The notes below the pieces were generated by a model. That model had not been told where the DNA came from, did not search any database, and saw only the letters and a list, made by a program, of their open reading frames with translations. A DNA stretch of 12,863 nucleotides, taken from contig JAPSGP010000046.1 of the NCBI GenBank assembly GCA_031177445.1, positions 1 through 12,863 of the forward strand. The letters run 5' to 3'. This DNA is from Acidimicrobiia bacterium. Its GTDB lineage: Bacteria > Actinomycetota > Acidimicrobiia > IMCC26256 > JACDBD01. Made by a program: the position numbers and the translations under genes. Of this stretch, positions 6,109-11,805 are shown in pieces. Position 1 is the stretch's first letter, and each line of letters begins with the position of its first letter.

Positions 6109-7059
6109 CTAGCGCGTGAGCAGCGGCCCGACTTCGGTGCCGAACCGCTCGATCTGGTCGCACAGCTCGTCGATCGAGCGCGACTGGAACCCCACCTGAA
6201 GGTGTGACACGCCCATCGCGCCGAACTCGTTGAGCGACGCCGCCACCGCCTCCGGCGAGCCGGTGATCGTGCCCGGGGCGACGTCCCAGTCGGGCTCGCC
6301 CACGTGGATCCGCTCCGTGATCACGCCGATCTCGGGCTCTGCTCCCGGCCGCACCTGCTCGAGGTGCTTGCGGAGGTACTCGATCGACTCCGGCATCAGG
6401 CTGCGGGGGGTGCCCTGCGGGATCCACCCGTCGCCGCGAGCCGCAACCCGGCGGAGCGCCGGCGGCTTGGAGCCACCGATCCAGATCGGGGGCCGGGGCT
6501 GCTGCACCGGGCGCGGCGTCATGCCGACCTCGGTGTCGCCGCTGGGAATGAACTCGGCGCCCCACGCCTCCTTCACGCCGTCGATAGCGGCGTCGAGCAG
6601 CTTGCCCCGCTCGGCGAAGCTCACTTCGAGCGCGTCGAACTCCCTCTCGACGTGCCCGGCGCCGACGCCCAGGATCACCCTCCCACCGGAGAGTTTGTCG
6701 AGGGTGGAGAACGCCTTCGCGGTCATCAGCGGGTGCCGGTACGCGCCGACCAGCACGTTGCTCATCAAGCGCGTGCGCGAGGTGAGCGCGGCAAGGAACC
6801 CGAGCGTGGAGATCGGGTCGTACCAAGTGGTGGACATCTGTGGGGCGAGCTCACGCGGGATCGCCACGTGGTCGCACACCGCGACGTAGAAGAAGCCGCT
6901 CCGGTCGGCTGCCTGCGCCGCGCGCACGAGCTCGGGCACGTCCGAGCCGAGCTCGCGCTCCCACGGGGCCGCGATCAGCGTGCTCTGCGCGATCGCCGGG
7001 AGCTGCATCCCGAAGACGAGCTTTCCCTCGGGAACGATGCGTACGACTTCGTCGCTCAT
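6109..7059 (-). CDS. LLM class monooxygenase/reductase, F420-dependent type
   Basis: A 316-residue luciferase-like protein. Motifs in order: CDHVAIP (62-68), YRHPLMTAKAFSTLDKLSGG (107-126), GVGAGHVEREFDAL (131-144), PPIWIGGSKPPALRRVA (190-206), GDGW (209-212) and TGSPEAVAASL (266-276). This pattern, especially GVGAGH and the IWIGGS phosphate-binding loop, matches the actinobacterial LLM families annotated as F420-dependent. It lies between the aldehyde dehydrogenase (25-base gap) and another LLM protein (32-base gap), all on one strand, so probably one operon. The start at 7059 has no ribosome site. Instead it is preceded by a five-codon open frame (ATG at 7073) whose TGA overlaps the ATG, so initiation may depend on re-initiation or coupling. 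Reaction and substrate are unknown. Confidence 0.9.
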   Translation of the reverse strand: MSDEVVRIVPEGKLVFGMQLPAIAQSTLIAAPWERELGSDVPELVRAAQAADRSGFFYVAVCDHVAIPRELAPQMSTTWYDPISTLGFLAALTSRTRLMSNVLVGAYRHPLMTAKAFSTLDKLSGGRVILGVGAGHVEREFDALEVSFAERGKLLDAAIDGVKEAWGAEFIPSGDTEVGMTPRPVQQPRPPIWIGGSKPPALRRVAARGDGWIPQGTPRSLMPESIEYLRKHLEQVRPGAEPEIGVITERIHVGEPDWDVAPGTITGSPEAVAASLNEFGAMGVSHLQVGFQSRSIDELCDQIERFGTEVGPLLTR

Positions 7060-7081
7060 GGTTCGCCGGTCATGGTTCGCC
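7056..7081. repeat. 12-base tandem direct repeat at the start of the second operon gene
   Basis: TCATGGTTCGCC occurs at 7056-7067 and again at 7070-7081, a 14-base period. On the minus strand each copy carries GAACCATGA, so the start codon of the LLM gene is duplicated. The upstream copy opens a five-codon frame (Met-Thr-Gly-Glu-Pro-stop) ending in an ATGA overlap with the true start. It may be a small tandem duplication with or without a role in translation. Confidence 0.7.
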
Positions 7082-7084
7082 CGA

Positions 7085-8569
7085 TCATCCGGGCCACACC
7101 ATGCTTTGCAGCTCCGAGTACGCGTGCAGCCCGAACGAGCCGCCGTCGCGACCGACACCGCTGTACTTCGTGCCACCAAAGGGCGTCTCGTGGTTGCGTT
7201 GCACGGTGTTGATGCCGACGTTGCCCGCCCGGAGCCGCCGCGCCACCCGCATCGCCCGCCCCGAATCGCTCGAGAAGACGTAGTCGTAGAGGCCGAAGTC
7301 GCTGTCGTTCGCGAGCTGGACGCCCTCGTCGTCGTCGTCGAAGGCCTCGACCACGATCACCGGGCCGAAGATCTCCTCGCGGGCGACGCGCATGTCGTTG
7401 CGGACCTCTGCCAGCAGGGTCGGCTCGACGTAGAAGCCGCGCTCGAGATGCCCCGGACGCCCGCCGCCCACCACGACCTCGGCGCCCTCGTCGCGGCCGA
7501 TGCCGATGTACCCCTCGACCCGGTCGCGGTGCGCGGCGCTGATGAGGGGGCCGACAACCGTCTTGGTGTCGAGCGGGTCGCCGACCGGCAGGACCGTCGC
7601 CATCTTCGACAGCCCTTCGACGAGCTCCTGGTAGCGGGAGCGGTGCACGATCGCACGGGTCGGTGCGGTGCAGATCTGGCCCGAGTGGAACATCCACACC
7701 GACCCGATGGCGGTGACCGCGGTCTGCAGGTCGGCGTCGTCGAGCACCACGGCCGCGCCCTTGCCTCCGAGCTCGAGCAGCAGACGCTTCATCGTGCGGC
7801 CGCCGGCCTCCCCGATCCGGACGCCGACGGCGGTGCTGCCGGTGAAGCTGACCATGTCGACGTCGGGCGACTCGACCAGCGCCTCACCCGTCGCCGGGGT
7901 GGAGCCGGTGACCACGTTGACTACCCCGGGCGGGAACCCGACCTCCTCGAGCACACGCACCAACTCGATCACCGCCAGCGGGTCCTGCGGGGCCGGGCGG
8001 ACGATGACGGTGTTGCCCATCGCCAGCGCGGGCCCGATCTTGCCCGCCATGTTCACGATCGGGAAGTTGTACGGCGTGATGCAGGCGACGACGCCGACCG
8101 GTGCTCGCCGGGCCAGCGCGCCCATGAGGCCGCCGGGCGCGAGCGGAGTGGCGGGCATCTCCTGCGGCGGGAGCGGGATCACGTTGGGCTCGAGCGCGCC
8201 GAGCGCGTAGCGATCGAAGCGGCTCGCCGCCACCGGCACCTGCATCTGCCGGCCGACGGTGGTGGTGCAGCCGGTCTCGGCGATGACGAGCGGTACGAAC
8301 TCCTCGAGTTTGCCGCGCAGGCGATTCCCGGCCGCCTTCAGGAGCTCCGACCGCTCTTCCTGCGTGGTCTGTGACCACGAATCGAACGCGTCCCGGGCCG
8401 CGCGCGCGGCGTCGCGCGCCTGGTCGACGGAGGCTTCGGGCGCGATCCCGACGACCTCTTCGGTCGCGGGGTTGACGATCTCGTAGCCGCCATCACCCCC
8501 CTCGACCCACTCGCCGCCGATCAGCAGCCGGCGCTCCTTCGTGGTCATGGAGGTGGTCGTCGCGTTCAT
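7085..8569 (-). CDS. NAD(P)+-dependent aldehyde dehydrogenase
   Basis: 494 residues, full length for the aldehyde dehydrogenase superfamily. The enzyme oxidises an aldehyde to a carboxylic acid (or acyl derivative) in the cytoplasm. Seen: TPYNFP (165-170) with N168 of the oxyanion hole, FTGSTAVG (242-249), ELGGK (266-270) with general base E266, GQICTAPTR (297-305) with nucleophile C300, and EEIFGP (398-403) with E399. The usually invariant lysine of the cofactor site (KPA/KPS) is arginine here, R191 in VIVRPAPQDP. I start at ATG 8569 because a TAACTT box lies 7 bases upstream, giving a leaderless mRNA; the longer frame from 8596 would run through the operator. It is first in a minus-strand operon with two LLM proteins, where it may oxidise an aldehyde they produce or precede. 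The natural substrate is unknown. Confidence 0.92.
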   Translation of the reverse strand: MNATTTSMTTKERRLLIGGEWVEGGDGGYEIVNPATEEVVGIAPEASVDQARDAARAARDAFDSWSQTTQEERSELLKAAGNRLRGKLEEFVPLVIAETGCTTTVGRQMQVPVAASRFDRYALGALEPNVIPLPPQEMPATPLAPGGLMGALARRAPVGVVACITPYNFPIVNMAGKIGPALAMGNTVIVRPAPQDPLAVIELVRVLEEVGFPPGVVNVVTGSTPATGEALVESPDVDMVSFTGSTAVGVRIGEAGGRTMKRLLLELGGKGAAVVLDDADLQTAVTAIGSVWMFHSGQICTAPTRAIVHRSRYQELVEGLSKMATVLPVGDPLDTKTVVGPLISAAHRDRVEGYIGIGRDEGAEVVVGGGRPGHLERGFYVEPTLLAEVRNDMRVAREEIFGPVIVVEAFDDDDEGVQLANDSDFGLYDYVFSSDSGRAMRVARRLRAGNVGINTVQRNHETPFGGTKYSGVGRDGGSFGLHAYSELQSMVWPG

Positions 8570-8576
8570 GCCGCCC

Positions 8577-8582
8577 AAGTTA
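8577..8582 (-). promoter_or_regulatory. -10 box of a probable leaderless promoter for the aldehyde dehydrogenase operon
   Basis: Read on the minus strand, TAACTT is followed by the 7 bases GGGCGGC and then ATG (8569). This is the TANNNT spacing of actinobacterial leaderless transcripts. The palindrome at 8582-8593 touches this box from upstream, where a bound repressor would exclude RNA polymerase. Confidence 0.5.
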
Positions 8583-8593
8583 GAACCTGTTCT
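8582..8593. promoter_or_regulatory. KstR-like palindrome upstream of the aldehyde dehydrogenase operon
   Basis: AGAAC-CT-GTTCT is a perfect 12-base palindrome. With flanks it reads TAGAACCTGTTCTC, matching 13 of 14 positions of the TNNAACNNGTTNNA consensus I recall for KstR, the TetR-family repressor of cholesterol catabolism in mycobacteria and rhodococci. It sits just upstream of the -10 box of the minus-strand operon and 70 bases before the ferritin-like gene, so it could control either. Binding by a true KstR orthologue is inference. Confidence 0.55.
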
Positions 8594-8663
8594 CATTCAT
8601 GTCCAAGGGGCTCCACCTCGATGCTGAGTAAGGTGCGAGAACTGACAACCTCGGAGGTTTCCC

Positions 8664-9197
8664 ATGCCCGGGGAGTTCCAGGCCGACATCGAGGCGATCC
8701 GCCGGGAGGCTCGCCAGCACATCGAGCGGGGCCCGATCACCGACGCGTATGGCGCCGACCGCGAGCGGGTCATCGACGTCCTCAACCAGGTGCTCGCGAC
8801 CGAGCTGGTCTGCGTGCTCCGGTACAAGCGCCACTACTACCTGGCGAGCGGCATCAATGCCGGGCCCGTGGCGGCGGAGTTCCTCCAGCACGCCAACGAC
8901 GAGCAGGGGCACGCTGACCAGGTCGCCACCCGGATCACCCAGCTCCAGGGTGCGCCCGACTTCGACCCCGAAAGCTTGACCAAGCGCAGCCACGCCCAGT
9001 ACGACACGAAGACCGCGCTGCTCGACATGGTGCGCGAGGACCTGGTGGCTGAGCGCATCGCCATCGGCTCCTACCAGGAGATCGTGCGTTGGCTCGGCAA
9101 CGACGATCCCACGACGCGCAGCCTCATCGAGTCGATCCTCGCGGTCGAAGAGGAGCACGCCGACGACCTCGTGAACATCCTCCAGAACCTCCAGTAG
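8664..9197 (+). CDS. Bacterioferritin-like diiron protein
   Basis: 177 residues forming a four-helix ferritin-like bundle. Diiron ligands align with bacterioferritin: E47 (ATELVCVLRYKRH), E80 and H83 (NDEQGHAD), probably E130 (VAERIAIGSY), and E162 and H165 (EEEHADDL). The spacing E47-E80-H83 equals that of E. coli Bfr E18-E51-H54. The methionine that binds heme in Bfr (Met52, in DEMKHAD) is Q81 here, so heme binding is not expected. Likely role: iron oxidation and storage or peroxide detoxification in the cytoplasm. A GGAGG ribosome site lies 6 bases before the ATG. A TAAGGT box at 8629-8634 may be the -10. The following LLM gene starts 7 bases after the stop, so the two are probably co-transcribed. 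Other possibilities are a Dps-like or rubrerythrin-like oxidase; no rubredoxin domain is present. Confidence 0.87.
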   Translation: MPGEFQADIEAIRREARQHIERGPITDAYGADRERVIDVLNQVLATELVCVLRYKRHYYLASGINAGPVAAEFLQHANDEQGHADQVATRITQLQGAPDFDPESLTKRSHAQYDTKTALLDMVREDLVAERIAIGSYQEIVRWLGNDDPTTRSLIESILAVEEEHADDLVNILQNLQ

Positions 9198-9204
9198 CCG
9201 TACG

Positions 9205-10089
9205 GTGGTCGACATCGGTCGGGTGGGTGTCTGGACGTTCGCGCTCGACCGCCAGCCCGCCTCCCGCGCCTGGGAGCTCGCGGCCGAGCTCGAGGAGCTC
9301 GGCTACGGCGCGATCTGGCTCCCCGAAGCCGTCGGGCGCGACCCCTTCGTGCATGCCGTTCTGCTCCTGTCGGCGACGCACCGCGTCACCGTCGGCACCG
9401 GGATCGCCAGCATCTACGGGCGCAGCGCGATGGCCATGAACTCCGCATGGCAGTCGCTGTCCGAAGCGTTCCCGGGCCGCTTCGTGATGGGGCTGGGCGT
9501 GAGCCATGCGCCCATGGTGGAAGGCCTGCTGCACGAGACCTACCGGGCGCCCCTCACGGCGATGCGTGAGTTCCTCGACGCGCTCGACAACGCGATGTTC
9601 GCGGGCGCGGCGCCGCCCGAGCCGCCGCGGCGGGTTCTGGCCGCGCTCGGCCCCAAGATGCTGGCGCTGGCCAAGGAGCGCGCCGGGGGAGCCCACCCCT
9701 ACAACGTCACGCCCGAGCACACCGCCCAGGCACGCGAGATCCTCGGCCCGGGGCCGCTCCTCGCGCCCGAACAGGCCGTCGTGCTCGAGACCGATCCCGC
9801 CGAAGCCCGCCGACTCGCCCGCCTGCACTTGCAGATCTACCTCGGCTTGCCGAACTACACCAACAACCTGCGGCGGCTCGGCTTCGACGACGACGATCTG
9901 ACTCCACCCGGCAGCGACCGGCTCGCCGATGCGATCGTGGCGTGGGGTGACGCCGACACGATCGCGACCCGAGTGCGCGCGCACCACGATGCCGGCGCCG
10001 ACCACGTCGCCGTCCAGGTGGTCATGCCGGAGCTCGGCGAGCTCCCGCTCGAGCAGTGGCGGGAGCTGGCGCCGGCGCTGCGCGGTTGA
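9205..10089 (+). CDS. LLM class oxidoreductase, F420-dependent type
   Basis: A 294-residue luciferase-like protein, compact for the class. Features: GRVGVWTFALD (5-15), GYGAIWLPEAVGRDPF (33-48), VGTGIASIYGRSAMAMN (63-79), PGRFVMGLGVSHAPMV (90-105), RRVLAALGPKMLALA (142-156) and GGAHPYNVTPEHTA (161-174). This pattern (WLPE, GLGVSH, ALGPKML, GAHPY) is what I recall for the short LLM families annotated as F420-dependent in actinobacteria. It starts with GTG 7 bases after the ferritin-like stop, with no ribosome site, which implies coupling. An alternative GTG at 9223 (codon 7) would also leave the domain whole. Its end lies 6 bases from the convergent membrane-protein gene. Substrate unknown. 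Pairing with an iron-binding protein may be incidental or may mark an oxidative-stress unit. Confidence 0.87.
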   Translation: MVDIGRVGVWTFALDRQPASRAWELAAELEELGYGAIWLPEAVGRDPFVHAVLLLSATHRVTVGTGIASIYGRSAMAMNSAWQSLSEAFPGRFVMGLGVSHAPMVEGLLHETYRAPLTAMREFLDALDNAMFAGAAPPEPPRRVLAALGPKMLALAKERAGGAHPYNVTPEHTAQAREILGPGPLLAPEQAVVLETDPAEARRLARLHLQIYLGLPNYTNNLRRLGFDDDDLTPPGSDRLADAIVAWGDADTIATRVRAHHDAGADHVAVQVVMPELGELPLEQWRELAPALRG

Positions 10090-10095
10090 CCGGAG

Positions 10096-11798
10096 CTACA
10101 TCGCGCCGTCGACCCCGCACAGCTCGGCAACCCCATCCGCGGGGAGCACGAGCAGCGGGCGGATGCCGGGCGCAAACTCGAGGTACTCGGGCGTCCGCAC
10201 ACGGTGCGACGTCTGCGCCACCTCCCCGTCGACCGCGAGCTCGGGGAACTCGACCGTCACCTGGTCGACCCCGGACAGGCTGACCGTGGCGAGCTCCGGC
10301 ACCGAGAGCGCGACTTCCGGCCCCTTGCCGGCGGACTCGATCCGAACACATCCATCGCCGCTCACCGCGCGTCCGCCCGTCACCGAATCGATCGCCGGCC
10401 GGGCGCGGCCGGAGAACGTCGCGGGCTCCTGCTTCACGAACCGAACCTGCAGCCGCGGCGTGATCGTGCGGCGTTCGTCCGTCGAGGGTGGTGCGAGCGA
10501 AGCGAACCTGCCGTCGCGCCGCCACTCCGCGAGCTGCCGCGCGCGAACCAACGGCGCCGTACTCTGGTTGACGATCACGTCGGGAACGTACGGCTCGGTT
10601 TGGGTGAGCGCGGCGGCTGCGAGCATGAACTCCCTCGCGTCTTCCTTGATCCGACGCGAGTCGTGCACCGTGTCGTTGAAGCGATAGAGGCCGACCAGCC
10701 CGAGCACCACCCCGGCGCCGATCCCCAGAGCCCGACGCCAGGTCGCGCGCCGGCCGATCTCCTGCAACACGAGCGCGACCGCCGGGAGGAGCAAGAGCCA
10801 CGCGAGGTATGAGTAGCGATACGTGATCTTCCCCCGACCGAGCGCGATGGCGAGGTAGACGACGACCGCACCGATCGCCATGGCGTAGGCCGGTGCTCGA
10901 TCCGACCGCGCGACCGGGGCGCGCCAGACCAGCCACGCCGCGAGCGCGACGAGGGCCAGCGCGGCCAGTGGGCCGACGAGCGGGGTCACGTCGGCAACAC
11001 CGCTGCTCAGCTTGGACACGACGAATCGCGGCACTTCCCCGCGTGGGATCCCGCGCGGAACCGCAAGCGGTCGGTCGCGACCGATCACGAGGAGCCAGAT
11101 CCCGTAGGCCGCCGCCGGCGGGACGGCCAGCTCGGCGGCGGCTCGGATGCCGCGGCGTAGGAGCGCGACCAGCACCGCCGCCACCAGCATCGCGATCGCC
11201 ACACCCGAATGGACGGCGAGGCTGAGCACCGCGAGCGCGATTGCGAACGCGTCTCGTCGAGTGTCCCGACCGCCGTAGTTGGCGAGCATGATCACGGCGA
11301 GCCCGAGCGCGATCGCACCGAACCAGCCCGCTTGCAGGATGGAGAACAGCACCGCGTTCCCGCAGCTCACGACGTATGCCGCGCACAAGCCGGTCGCGAT
11401 CCACGCCGAGACCTGCATCTGCCGCATGAGCCTCCACAAGAGATGCGTGACCACGACGTTGACGAGCATCACGCCGATGAGGGTGGGCCAGTACGTGCGA
11501 AAGCCGAACACTGCGAGATTGAGCTCGGCGAGCGCCTTGGGCGCGGTCATCCAGTGCTCGGCGAACGGTTGGAACAGCTCGCGAATCCTCCACCCCGAAG
11601 TCAGCGTGAGCACCTGGAAGTCGCGCTGTAGAACCACTGCCTCCGGCTCATGTAGAGGAGCGGCACCAGCGCGAGAGGCAGCGACGCGTAGTGGAGCGCG
11701 ATCGCCAACCGTGAGTCGTCGATCGCAGTCTTCACGCGCGCTGGCGCTCCGGAGCGGGCGGGTTCCGCCGTCGGAGCCGCGGTGCCGGTCGGCATCAC
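10096..11798 (-). pseudogene. Multi-pass membrane protein, GT-C glycosyltransferase-like, frameshifted (pseudogene or sequence error)
   Basis: Two overlapping frames make one protein of about 565 residues. The first frame (11798/11795 to 11601) encodes a cytoplasmic tail and helix 1, LAIALHYASLPLALVPLLYM, then RRQWFYS. At 11622-11626 (CGCGC) the frame is lost. The second frame resumes with DFQVLT and runs to 10096. Removing one GC restores WFYSDFQVL; one added base would also restore it. The rest has about ten more helices and an AEHW motif in the first loop, then an extracytoplasmic domain of about 190 residues with cysteines 77 residues apart (GDGCV and ELCGV). An acidic residue in the first loop is typical of lipid-linked-sugar GT-C transferases, and the frameshift falls exactly there. 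It is a tandem paralogue of the gene at 11806-12863, starting 7-10 bases after that stop. If real, the shift leaves only a shortened form from GTG 11637 without helix 1. Confidence 0.75.
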
Positions 11799-11805
11799 CT
11801 CGTCG

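Noticed and set aside
6077..6826. N-terminal extension of the 328-residue LLM protein
   Set aside because: It overlaps the next LLM gene out of frame; the ATG at 6076 has a strong ribosome site and the domain begins there.
5177..8374. Long plus-strand open frames opposite the LLM and aldehyde dehydrogenase genes
   Set aside because: Compositionally biased shadows (Arg, Ala, His, Asp rich) lacking motifs; the opposite strand holds complete conserved enzymes.
8570..8596. ATG at 8596 as start of the aldehyde dehydrogenase
   Set aside because: The codons would run through the AGAACCTGTTCT palindrome and the TAACTT box; ATG 8569 fits the promoter spacing and family N terminus.
10073..10108. CGGCGC/GCGCCG inverted repeat between convergent genes as a terminator
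   Set aside because: The loop is 24 bases, the stem only 6 and there is no T run; in DNA this GC-rich such repeats arise by chance.
10022..11593. Minus-strand frame of 523 codons inside the membrane-protein gene
   Set aside because: It is an Arg/Ala-rich shadow, with no membrane helices; the adjacent frame shows clear similarity to the upstream paralogue.
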